Under the pieces are notes generated by a model, which was not told where the DNA came from, did not search any database, and was given only the letters and a program-made list of their open reading frames with translations. This document shows, piece after piece, positions 44,389-52,456 of a stretch of 64,000 nucleotides of DNA (position 1 is its first letter; every line of letters begins with the position of its first letter). Both the position numbers and the translations under genes were made by a program. The DNA comes from CADEED01 sp035525785 (lineage in GTDB: Bacteria > Pseudomonadota > Gammaproteobacteria > Steroidobacterales > Steroidobacteraceae), in the NCBI GenBank assembly GCA_035525785.1, contig DATLDQ010000126.1, positions 1 to 64,000 on the forward strand, given 5' to 3'.

Positions 44389-44400
44389 AACGGTTTCAGG
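44384..44400. terminator. Perfect palindrome spanning both convergent stop codons
   Basis: CCTGAAACGGTTTCAGG is a perfect palindrome (8-base arms, one central base). It contains the TGA stop of the GFA gene (44386-44388) and, on the other strand, the TGA of the CheA-like gene (44398-44396). The hairpin would form in both messages. Terminating or stabilising role is inferred; there is no long T-run. Confidence 0.45.
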
Positions 44401-46747
44401 CGACGGCGGCGTCGGAGACTTTCTTCTCGTGCGGCAGAGTCACGCGGATGCGCGTGTATTCCTTCGGCTTGGTGGCCACGCCCACGCGTCCGTTGGCCTT
44501 GTTGACCAGGTCGCGCACCAGGTCCATGCCGATACCGCGCGCGCCCCCCTCACCGGCCGTGGTGAACCCGGCGCGGAAGATCAGCGTCGCGAGCTTGCGC
44601 GGATCGACCTTGGCGGCCTCGTCCGCCGTCATCACGCCCTGGCGGACTGCCTCGGAGCGGATGCGGTCGTGGTCGAGGCCACGCCCGTCGTCTTGCACGC
44701 TCAGCTGGTAGTCATCCGTGGCGGTGCGAAGGAACTGTACCGCTACTGTTCCGATCTCGGGCTTGTCTTGCCGACCTCGATCCGCCGGCGATTCGATGCC
44801 GTGCCGGATGGCGTTGTGGATGAGCTGACCCAGAAGCTTCTCGACCATGCGGCGATACACCTGGGGAACGTCCTCGAGGCCCACGCAGACCAGGGACACG
44901 CGCTTGCCGTACATGTCCGCGAGGAAGGCGGCCATCTCTTCGAGGCTTTCCTTCGAGAGATCGGATAGCCGGGCGGCCTTTTGCGTCGACGGCAACGGGC
45001 CGGAAATCGTGGTCGCGCCGGTGCCCGCAGCGGAGGCGGGAAGTCGCGGCTGGCGGATGGTGGTGCCCGTCATCGTCGCCGAGCGCTGGGTGGCGTCGAC
45101 CGCGGCGGCATCGGCCGAAGCGGGAATGGGCGCGCCGGTCTTCTCGCGCCACTCGCGCAAACGCGTCGCCACTTCGCCCTGGATCGCCAGATGCGACAGC
45201 AGGTCATCGAGCTTCACGGCCAGCGGTAGAAAATCGTTGCCAGACAGGGTCTGCTTGTCGCGCAGCTGATTGAGCGCGGCTTCGAAGCGATCCGCGCGTT
45301 CACTCACCGACGGCAGCGGCAGCCGCTCTGCCCGCGCATGGATGCCGCGGATCAGCTCGAGTATCAACACCAGCTTCTCGCGGAAAGCCTGCGGCTCGCG
45401 CGCGGGCAGCTTCATGATGGCACGCAGCTGTCCGGCCTTTTCGCGCCCTTCGCCGAGGAACAGCTCGACGCGCGACGGGTCGAGCGGGAAGAGCTCCTGC
45501 AGCACCTCGTTCAGGCGCGCATCCGGAGGGTCGATGATGGACGACGGGTCGGGCTGCGGCGGTCCCTTGGCCAGCGCGGTGGACGCGACATCGGTGGGCG
45601 CCACATCCGTCGAGGCCACATCCGTCGAGGCCACATCCGTCGAGGCCACATCCGTCGAGGCCACATCCGTCGAGGAAAGCGTGGTCGCGAGCGTGCCGAC
45701 ATCAGGGCCGGCTCCGAGCATCGCGGCCGGCAGCTCGATGCGATGTTCCCGCGGCAAGTGCGTGGGCAAAGACGCGGACAAAGCCGCGACGTTCTGCGTG
45801 CTGTCGGCGCTGGATGAGCCGGTGGCGCTGGTCGAGCTGCTGGCGAGGCCGGCCGAGCTCGCGCCAATGTTCTCGATCGACACATGAGCCAGCGAGGCCG
45901 CGCCTGCTGTGCCATCGCCGACGGCCCTGGCCTGGGTCGGTACTGAATCACTGGTGACGTCCATCGAGCCCAGCTCGAATTCGCCCGTGGTCATGGGTGG
46001 CAATGCGGCGACCGCGGCGGCCGCCGAGCTCGCGACGGCATCCGCCGGCGCCGGCGGCGCGGGCATCGTGGTCGCGGCGCTGCTGGCCACGGCATCGAAT
46101 GCTGATGGCGGCGCCGCGACGGCACCCGTCTCGAGCGTGCCCATGGCGGCGAGATCCGCAGACGTCAGCGTGCGACGCGTGCCGGTCTCCCCGGCGAGGC
46201 GCTTGGCGAAAGTCTCCTCGTTGAGCGCCGGCACTTCGATGGTGTGCGGCACCAGGCGCGGTGCGGAGATGCGCTCTATGGAGACGATGATGTGATGCAC
46301 GCGACCATCGACCACCAGGCGCGAAAAGCGCAGGGCCAGGTGGCGGGAGCCGGAGTGGACGCGCTGCAGCGGGTTTTGCGTGGGGTCGACCAGGGCCGTG
46401 GCGTCGGCCTTCCACAGCGATTCGAGATAGGAGACGGTCTCGCGGCGCACGGCGACCGGCACCAGCTCGGCGATCACCTGGACGAAGGCCGTACCCGCGC
46501 CGCAGGTGTGGCCCAGCAGTTCCGGCGCGGCGGCCGAAGCTTCGCCCATGAGCTTGTGCTCGCGGTCGAGGAACAGCACGCCGGCATGCGAGAGCTCGAG
46601 CATGGCGTACGCCTGCGCGCGCGCCACGACCAGCTGCTCGTCGCGCGACCGGATGCTGCCGCGCTGCGTGATCGCATAGAGAGTGACGCCGATGAGGCAG
46701 ACCAGCGCCGCGGCCAGCGCCACGATGGGGAAATTGAGGAATTCCAT
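44396..46747 (-). CDS. CheA-like ATPase with N-terminal membrane anchor and repeat region
   Basis: A 783-residue protein, last gene of a three-gene operon. Order: a membrane helix (about 5-28, FPIVALAAALVCLIGVTLYA), a PAS-like part (GVLFLDREHKLMGEASAAA), a long low-complexity linker with (TDVAS)n near 360-385, an Hpt-like helical part around IHARAERLPLPSVSERAD, and a CheA-type HATPase_c (LLGQLIHNAIRHGIESPADR, VQDDGRGLDHDRI, GARGIGMDLVRDLV). No HisKA dimerisation domain or P2/P5 regions are seen. A signalling role is inferred, with the ligand and partners unknown. Confidence 0.78.
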   Translation of the reverse strand: MEFLNFPIVALAAALVCLIGVTLYAITQRGSIRSRDEQLVVARAQAYAMLELSHAGVLFLDREHKLMGEASAAAPELLGHTCGAGTAFVQVIAELVPVAVRRETVSYLESLWKADATALVDPTQNPLQRVHSGSRHLALRFSRLVVDGRVHHIIVSIERISAPRLVPHTIEVPALNEETFAKRLAGETGTRRTLTSADLAAMGTLETGAVAAPPSAFDAVASSAATTMPAPPAPADAVASSAAAAVAALPPMTTGEFELGSMDVTSDSVPTQARAVGDGTAGAASLAHVSIENIGASSAGLASSSTSATGSSSADSTQNVAALSASLPTHLPREHRIELPAAMLGAGPDVGTLATTLSSTDVASTDVASTDVASTDVASTDVAPTDVASTALAKGPPQPDPSSIIDPPDARLNEVLQELFPLDPSRVELFLGEGREKAGQLRAIMKLPAREPQAFREKLVLILELIRGIHARAERLPLPSVSERADRFEAALNQLRDKQTLSGNDFLPLAVKLDDLLSHLAIQGEVATRLREWREKTGAPIPASADAAAVDATQRSATMTGTTIRQPRLPASAAGTGATTISGPLPSTQKAARLSDLSKESLEEMAAFLADMYGKRVSLVCVGLEDVPQVYRRMVEKLLGQLIHNAIRHGIESPADRGRQDKPEIGTVAVQFLRTATDDYQLSVQDDGRGLDHDRIRSEAVRQGVMTADEAAKVDPRKLATLIFRAGFTTAGEGGARGIGMDLVRDLVNKANGRVGVATKPKEYTRIRVTLPHEKKVSDAAVA
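45601..45675. repeat. Five perfect 15-bp tandem repeats
   Basis: CCACATCCGTCGAGG is repeated five times without a mismatch, after one degenerate copy (GACATCGGTGGGCG) just upstream. In the minus-strand gene each unit encodes one TDVAS. The repeat length is a multiple of three, so gain or loss of units changes linker length but not frame. Perfect identity suggests recent slippage. Confidence 0.95.
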
Positions 46748-46761
46748 GTGGCCCTCCCCAG

Positions 46762-48522
46762 CTAGTTGCCCACGCCCGCTGCAACCAGCGTGGCCGGGTC
46801 GAGGATGCCGCCGTCGTTCATGGCCTGCGACATCCGGTCGAGAGCATGCAGCAATTCGTCGCAGGATGCGAAGCGATGATCGCGTGACTTCGACATCAGC
46901 CTTTCGAGCAGCGGTTGATAGCCGAGGTGATGCATGGGCAATTCCGGCACGGGCGCCATCACATGCTGCTGGAGCACATCGATGGCCGAAGCGCCGAGAT
47001 ACGGCTTACGGCCCGCGAGCATCTCGTAGAGGATCACGCCGAGGCTATAGAGATCGGTGCGCGCATCGAGCGCTTCGCCCTGCGCCTGCTCCGGGCTCAT
47101 GTAGTACGGCGAGCCACGCAAAACTCCCGTGCGCGTGCTGCTGTCGCCGCCCAGCAGGCTGCGCGCGAGGCCGAAGTCGATGAGCACCACGCTGCCATCG
47201 TCACGCAGCATCACGTTCGGCGGCTTGAGGTCGCGGTGGATGATGTCCGCCTCATGCACGACCTTGAGCGAGCGGGCGATCTCCTTGAGGAATGCGATGG
47301 CTTCGTCCGCGGTCAGCGGGTTCTGCAGGCGAGCCTTGAGGTCGCCGCAGGGGAAATACTCCATCGCCAGGTACTCGACGCCCTCATGGATGCCGTAGTC
47401 GAAGAGATCGATGATGGACGGGTGATCGAGAGCCGCGATGGCCTCGAATTCACGCTGGAACATGATGGCGCGCGCACCCGTGTCATTGGGGTCACCCGTG
47501 TGCCGGCGCTTGGAGATCTTCAAAGCGACGTTGTGGCCGACGTCCTCCGAGATTGCCAGGTAGACGGCCGCTGCCTCCGATTCACCGATGCGTTGCAGAA
47601 TGGTGTAGCCGGGGATCTGGTGGCTTTCGGGCGCGACCGATTTGATTTCTTTCGACGGCGGCTGCGAGCCGGACAGCGACTGCGAGGCCGATATGGGCAC
47701 GGGTGTGGCCGGCGCTGGCGTCGGCGCCGCAACCGCGGCGGGAGCCACCTTGGTGGGATGCGATGCCAGCGCGATGCTCGCGGCCTTGGCGAGACTCGCG
47801 CCGGTATGCGTGGCGATGTGGGGCCGCCCAGGAGACGGCGTCGCCGCGGATGAAGCGGAAGGCGCGGGCGATTCGGTGGGTGGCGTCACGGCGGACGGCG
47901 GCGCGGCGGGGAGCGTCGCGGTGGCGAGCTTCGCAGCCTGCGCGAGGCTCGCGCCGGTGTGCGTGGAAATGTGCGGCGGCAGCGGGGCCATCGCCGAGTC
48001 GGCCAGTCGTGGCGATGTCTTCCCGGCGGTATCGGCCGGCCTGCTCGCCGGGTGTCCGGAGCGTTCGGCTGCCTGGGCATCCGCACGCGCCGCACGGCGC
48101 GCCGCCTCCTTCTCGATGGCGCGCAGCGTGAGCTTGATCGACCGCTGCAGGCGCGCGGGCGTCAGCAGCCGCTTCGGTAGATAGTCGGCGGCGCCGAGGC
48201 GCAGCGCGCGCACGGCGGCGAGCTCGCTGCCGCCTTCAGCGAGGATGATCATCTCCGGGAAGCCGGGCTGGCTGCGCAGCTTGCGGATCCAGTCGAAACC
48301 GTCGGTGGTCGGCTCCTCGATGCCTTCGTCGAAGGCCAGCGAGAGCATGATCACGTCGTAGTCGCGAACCGTCATGGCGGTGCGTACGCGACCGAAGGAC
48401 GTCCAGTCCATCACGACCATCGAATCTTCCGGCCAACCGGCGCCGACCACGTGCTGCAGCCACTGCGCGTATCTGCCGTCGTTCTCGACGATCAGGAATT
48501 TCTGTGGGCGCGGCGCTTCCAT
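46762..48522 (-). CDS. Receiver-like domain fused to Ser/Thr protein kinase
   Basis: A 586-residue protein. Residues 1-130 have the receiver fold (KFLIVENDGRYAQWL, AADYLPKRLL with the conserved Lys), but the expected phospho-acceptor Asp is Ser61 (DVIMLS). A Pro/Ala/Ser-rich linker of about 170 residues follows. The C-terminal kinase (about 300-565) has Lys in VALKISKRR, HRDLKPPN, VLIDFGLA and GSPYYMSPEQ; the glycine loop is degenerate (GESEAAAVYLA). The start at 48522 is fixed by TGACATG coupling with the upstream gene. It would be soluble and cytoplasmic. Confidence 0.88.
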   Translation of the reverse strand: MEAPRPQKFLIVENDGRYAQWLQHVVGAGWPEDSMVVMDWTSFGRVRTAMTVRDYDVIMLSLAFDEGIEEPTTDGFDWIRKLRSQPGFPEMIILAEGGSELAAVRALRLGAADYLPKRLLTPARLQRSIKLTLRAIEKEAARRAARADAQAAERSGHPASRPADTAGKTSPRLADSAMAPLPPHISTHTGASLAQAAKLATATLPAAPPSAVTPPTESPAPSASSAATPSPGRPHIATHTGASLAKAASIALASHPTKVAPAAVAAPTPAPATPVPISASQSLSGSQPPSKEIKSVAPESHQIPGYTILQRIGESEAAAVYLAISEDVGHNVALKISKRRHTGDPNDTGARAIMFQREFEAIAALDHPSIIDLFDYGIHEGVEYLAMEYFPCGDLKARLQNPLTADEAIAFLKEIARSLKVVHEADIIHRDLKPPNVMLRDDGSVVLIDFGLARSLLGGDSSTRTGVLRGSPYYMSPEQAQGEALDARTDLYSLGVILYEMLAGRKPYLGASAIDVLQQHVMAPVPELPMHHLGYQPLLERLMSKSRDHRFASCDELLHALDRMSQAMNDGGILDPATLVAAGVGN

Positions 48523-48523
48523 G

Positions 48524-50743
48524 TCAGTCTTCCGCGAAGCGGATGCGCACCGCGGCGCGCTGTTCCACGGCCTTGCCATCGCGCATCACCGGCTTGTAGC
48601 GCCACTGCGCGACCGCCACCAGGGCGGCGTTGTCGAACGTCCGGCGCGGGCTCGAGTTCGTGACGACGACGTCCCCCGTCGAACCGTCGGCGCGAACGGT
48701 GAACTCCACCTCGACCCAGCCGGCCCCGCGACTCATGCGCGACAGCACCGGGTACCTGGGCGCCACGTATTCGAGGCGCTGCAGCGTGTTGGCGCCGACC
48801 ACTTCGGCCCTCACCGGCACACTGGTACGCGCATCCGAGAGTTGCTTCTCGAGCTCGCCGAGCTCGGGCGGACCGAAACCGATGGTGTGCGCTTCATTGA
48901 GCCAGTTGTCAGCGTCGGCCACATCACCGCGCGCGAGCGCTTCGCGTGCTTCGGAAAGATAGGCGGCACCCAATCCCTGGCGCGCGGTGCTGACCGCCGC
49001 GCTGGTGGCATCGGTGCTGATGAGCGCGAGGAAGTGTGTCTTGGCGCTGTCATTGGCCGGCTGCAACAGCTTCTTGCCCGACAGCGCCGCATTGAACGAA
49101 CGGGTCAGCGAGGTCACGCGCTCGGCGCGCGCGCTGATCAACGTGTCCTGCAGCGAGCGGCGGATGGTGGTCATCTCCTGGCGCGGAGCGCCGGCGCCGT
49201 CCGCGTTCGCCAGCCAGCGTTCGGTGTCGGCGGCATTGCCTGCGGCGGCGGCCGAAGCGGCGCGATCGAGCAGCTGGCGCTGCAGCGCGCGCGCGGGTTC
49301 CACGAGCGCCGGGTCATCGGGCTGCAACTGGCGCGCGGCGTCGAGATAGAAGCGCGCATTGTCGCCCGAGGGCTCGATGAGCGCGCCGCTGCGCAGGCGG
49401 GCATTCGCGAGGCGGACGTAGGTCGCGCTCTTCTCCTGCTGATCCTGCGTCGCGCTGTCGCTCTTGCGCGTGAGTGAAGCGCGTTCCCGCTCCATCTCTA
49501 TCTGCATCATCAGGAAGGCGCCGCGCGCGGTGGCTGGCGTGAGCGACTCGGCGACGGCGACCATGTTGCGCGCGTCTTCCGCGTTCCCGGCCGTCAGCGC
49601 GCGCTCGGCGGCGCTCAGCAGGCGGTCGGCCACGCGCACCAGTCCGGCCTGGGCCAGTGTGTTGCCCGGGTCGAGCTCGAGCGCGCCGGTGAAGAGGGCG
49701 ACGGCGTTGTGGCCCGCCGGAGAGGCGAGCTCGCCGCGTTGCAAGGCGGATTCGGCCTGCGCGAGCAGGTCGCGCAGGCGCTGGTCGTGCGTGAGCGCGG
49801 GTGAGGGCGAAGGTATCTGGGGCGCGGTCTCGTCGGGCACCTGCACGATGCCGCTCGAAGCCGGTCGCAGGTTTGCCGATTCGTCCGTGCGGTCGGACGG
49901 GCGCGCCGCCGGTGCTTCGGCCTGAGGCTGGGGCGCGGTCGCAAGCGCGGGCGGAGCGGGGGGTTGGGCCGGCGCGCGTTCCGCGGCCTGGGTCTCGGTC
50001 GCAGCCTGCGACGGGGGCTGTGCGGGCGCCGATTCGGTCGTGTCCGCCTGCGTGCTAACTACCTGCGCGGCGCCCGCCGGCGCGGGGTTCTTGCCGCCCG
50101 ACGAGAACACGAACCAGGCTACACCGGCGGCAACCACGGCCGCGGCGCCCAGGATGCCGGGCAGCAGTGCGCGGCCGACCCCGGGGTCGCCGGAGCTGCG
50201 CGCCTTCTTCTCTTCGATTGCCTGGGCCCTGGCCGCTTTGGCCTGGGCCTTCGCTTGTGCCTTGTTCTGGGACTCGAGGCGCGAGAAATCGGGACGTACC
50301 TGCTCGAGCGTGCGCTCGACGTTTTCAACCTCGTGGCGGCGCAACGCGGCATCCACGAACAGGCGCACGCGCGGCGCGGAAACGGGACGGTGCAGGAAGC
50401 GATAGACCACGCCCGAGGTGATCTGCGCCGCCACCTTTGACTGTTCCTCGGCCGTCCCCACGACCACGAGAACGAGATCGGGCCATGTGGAGCGCAAGCG
50501 CTCGGCCATTCCGGCGAGATCACCCTCGATGAACATGCTGTCGAGCAGTGCCGCCGAAACGCGACGGCTGTTCAGGTGCGGCGTGAGCTCGGCTTCCGAG
50601 GAGACGAGGATGAGGTCGTTGGAGGGGTCAATCGTGCTGCGCAGGAGCCCGATGAGAGCCCGATCCTGCGTAATCGCTGCGATCGCCACTGGTGCGGGAC
50701 CATTGGCGAACATGGGCGACTCGAATTCCGACTGCGGCAACAT
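48524..50743 (-). CDS. TonB-family protein with receiver-like head and TPR-like stalk
   Basis: A 739-residue protein, first gene of the operon. The N-terminus (about 15-135) has a receiver-like fold with Asp68 (AALLDSMF) but HRP instead of the conserved Lys-Pro at 118-120. A membrane helix follows (about 190-213, GILGAAAVVAAGVAWFVFS), then a Pro/Ala-rich part, about 300 residues of Ala/Arg-rich helical repeats (ALTAGNAEDARNMV, EALARGDVADADNWLNEAHT) and a C-terminal TonB domain (GWVEVEFTVRADGSTGDVVV, WRYKPVMRDGK). A cytoplasmic sensing head thus joins a periplasmic TonB end. An ATG at 50713 is an alternative start. Confidence 0.85.
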   Translation of the reverse strand: MLPQSEFESPMFANGPAPVAIAAITQDRALIGLLRSTIDPSNDLILVSSEAELTPHLNSRRVSAALLDSMFIEGDLAGMAERLRSTWPDLVLVVVGTAEEQSKVAAQITSGVVYRFLHRPVSAPRVRLFVDAALRRHEVENVERTLEQVRPDFSRLESQNKAQAKAQAKAARAQAIEEKKARSSGDPGVGRALLPGILGAAAVVAAGVAWFVFSSGGKNPAPAGAAQVVSTQADTTESAPAQPPSQAATETQAAERAPAQPPAPPALATAPQPQAEAPAARPSDRTDESANLRPASSGIVQVPDETAPQIPSPSPALTHDQRLRDLLAQAESALQRGELASPAGHNAVALFTGALELDPGNTLAQAGLVRVADRLLSAAERALTAGNAEDARNMVAVAESLTPATARGAFLMMQIEMERERASLTRKSDSATQDQQEKSATYVRLANARLRSGALIEPSGDNARFYLDAARQLQPDDPALVEPARALQRQLLDRAASAAAAGNAADTERWLANADGAGAPRQEMTTIRRSLQDTLISARAERVTSLTRSFNAALSGKKLLQPANDSAKTHFLALISTDATSAAVSTARQGLGAAYLSEAREALARGDVADADNWLNEAHTIGFGPPELGELEKQLSDARTSVPVRAEVVGANTLQRLEYVAPRYPVLSRMSRGAGWVEVEFTVRADGSTGDVVVTNSSPRRTFDNAALVAVAQWRYKPVMRDGKAVEQRAAVRIRFAED

Positions 50744-50982
50744 GCGGGCGGTGGTGCATCCGGCGAAAAGCAGGCAAAACGCGGGGAGCGAAGCACTTTA
50801 ACAAGATATGTAAGTTTATCGGGGAAGGCCGCACCGGGGCCTCGCGCACCAGCAATCCGTGAACTGCGTCCCGCGGCCAATGTCCTGTAACGAGACGACT
50901 TTCACAGTTGGGGCGGCCATCGATGGCCCGGGTATTATCCGTCCCCCGCCCGGGTCCGTCGCCCAGCCCTGGAGACAAGAGA
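50744..50982. promoter_or_regulatory. Divergent regulatory region with AT-rich block
   Basis: The 239-base gap separates the signalling operon from the exported-protein gene. It contains an unusually AT-rich block (TTTAACAAGATATGTAAG at 50799-50816), likely holding a promoter for the minus-strand operon. For the plus-strand gene, TTGGGG at 50908 and TATTAT at 50933 with 19-base spacing form a candidate promoter, followed by the ribosome binding site GGAGACAAGAG. No operator palindrome was recognised. Confidence 0.4.
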
Positions 50983-51945
50983 ATGCGATCTGTCCAGACC
51001 CTTGCCCTGACCCTGTGCCTTACCCTCGGCCTGATGTTCGCCGTAAACCAGACGGCTTTCGCGGCCGGACCCAATGGCGCACAGGAGCGCGGCGCCGAGC
51101 AATTCCTCAAGGCCGTGGCCAGCGGCAACGCCCAGGCCATCGCGCAGGAGCTGCATCCCGAAGAGCTCGAGAAGCTGCGCACGCGGTTGCTGACGCTGCT
51201 GCGCGCCGAGAATGCGCGCGGCGACAGCACCTATCGCAACCGGCTGTTCGGCCCGGGCCGGTCGCTCGCGGATCTCGAGAGCATGACGGCGGTGCGCTTC
51301 TACACGGTGCTGTCCGACCGCCTGCGCATACGCGCGCGCGAATTCCAGCGGTTCGACTGGCTCGCGGCCGTGCCGGAGGGCAAGGTTGTCTATCTACTTG
51401 GTCGCGGCGAGCCACCCAAGGAGCGCGGCGCGGTCAAGGTGACGGTCACGGTGGCGCTGGCGCAGTACGGCGCGCAATGGCGCGCGATCATCCCGAGCGA
51501 AATCGACGCGCAGATCGACGACCTCATCGAGGGGCGCACATCGTCGCAGTTCGCCACGAGTCCGGCCGCGTCGGCCGGCGCGAATCCGACCGGCGCTGCG
51601 GCGCCACCGGCCACGCCGCTGGCGCCGGGCATCAGCGAGCTGCTGGCGCGCGCCGAGGCCGCGCTCGCCGGAGGCCATTGCGAGCAGTACTACGATGAAT
51701 TCATGAGCCCCAACTTCAACAAGGCCACGTCCCGCAGCGCGCGCAAGACCCTGGTCACGGCCTGCACCAACAGCGAGTCCACACGCGAGACCATGATCAC
51801 GACGCTGCGCGTCGTGCAGGAGCTCTCGCCGCGCTACGACATGGGCGGCAGCCGCGCCATCTACGACGTGAGCGGGCAGGGCCTGCCGTACTCGCGCTTC
51901 GTGCTGGAGCGCGACAAGGACATGCGCTGGTACATCGCCGAGTAG
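50983..51945 (+). CDS. Exported protein of unknown function
   Basis: A 320-residue protein with a Sec signal (MRSVQTLALTLCLTLGLMFA then AVNQTAFAAG). The mature part begins with a helical domain (EQFLKAVASGNAQAIAQEL), followed by FYTVLSDRLRIRAREFQRF and IIPSEIDAQIDDLIEG, a Pro/Ala linker and a second helical domain with YYDEFMSPNFNKAT. No known family was recognised; similar helical layouts occur in NTF2-like or DUF-type periplasmic proteins. Divergent from the signalling operon, so possibly regulated with it. Confidence 0.75.
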   Translation: MRSVQTLALTLCLTLGLMFAVNQTAFAAGPNGAQERGAEQFLKAVASGNAQAIAQELHPEELEKLRTRLLTLLRAENARGDSTYRNRLFGPGRSLADLESMTAVRFYTVLSDRLRIRAREFQRFDWLAAVPEGKVVYLLGRGEPPKERGAVKVTVTVALAQYGAQWRAIIPSEIDAQIDDLIEGRTSSQFATSPAASAGANPTGAAAPPATPLAPGISELLARAEAALAGGHCEQYYDEFMSPNFNKATSRSARKTLVTACTNSESTRETMITTLRVVQELSPRYDMGGSRAIYDVSGQGLPYSRFVLERDKDMRWYIAE

Positions 51946-51963
51946 TTTGGGAGCCTGCCTCAG

Positions 51964-52443
51964 ATGCTGAACATCAGGGCCGCCACGCCGGCGGATGCGG
52001 AGACGGTCGCGGGCCTGGTGCGCGCCCTCGCGGACTACGAGAAGCTGCTGGACGAGGCGCGCGCCACACCCGAGGATTTCCGCCGCGAGCTCGAATCACC
52101 CACCCCGGTCATCCACGTGCTGATCGCGGAGTGGGACGGCAAACCCGCGGGTTTCGCGCTGTACTTCTTCAACTTCTCGACCTTCGTCGGGCGCCCGGGC
52201 CTGTACCTCGAAGACCTGTTCGTCCATCCGGAGCTGCGCAGTCACGGCATCGGCCGCGGGCTGTTGCGCGCGCTGGCGCGCGTCGCGCGCGAGCGCGGCT
52301 GCGGCCGCATGGAGTGGGCGGTGCTCGACTGGAACGAGCCGGCGCTCAAGTTCTACCAGTCGCTCGGCGCGCGGCAGATGAAGGAATGGATAGTGCACCG
52401 GCTGACGCCGGTGGAGATCGACAGGCTCGCGTCCGAGAGCTAG
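51964..52443 (+). CDS. GNAT family N-acetyltransferase
   Basis: A 159-residue acetyltransferase. The acetyl-CoA binding motif A is LRSHGIGRGLLRALARVA, with VHPELRS before it and YLEDLFV as the preceding strand; MEWAVLDWNEPALKFYQSLGA is the C-terminal part. This matches the spermidine/diamine-like or YhbS-like GNATs. The acceptor is unknown. It starts 18 bases after the exported protein. Confidence 0.93.
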   Translation: MLNIRAATPADAETVAGLVRALADYEKLLDEARATPEDFRRELESPTPVIHVLIAEWDGKPAGFALYFFNFSTFVGRPGLYLEDLFVHPELRSHGIGRGLLRALARVARERGCGRMEWAVLDWNEPALKFYQSLGARQMKEWIVHRLTPVEIDRLASES

Positions 52444-52456
52444 CGGCTCTGCGCGC

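Noticed and set aside
45601..45675. Tandem repeats as a CRISPR array
   Set aside because: Units are only 15 bases, directly adjacent without spacers, and lie inside a coding frame.
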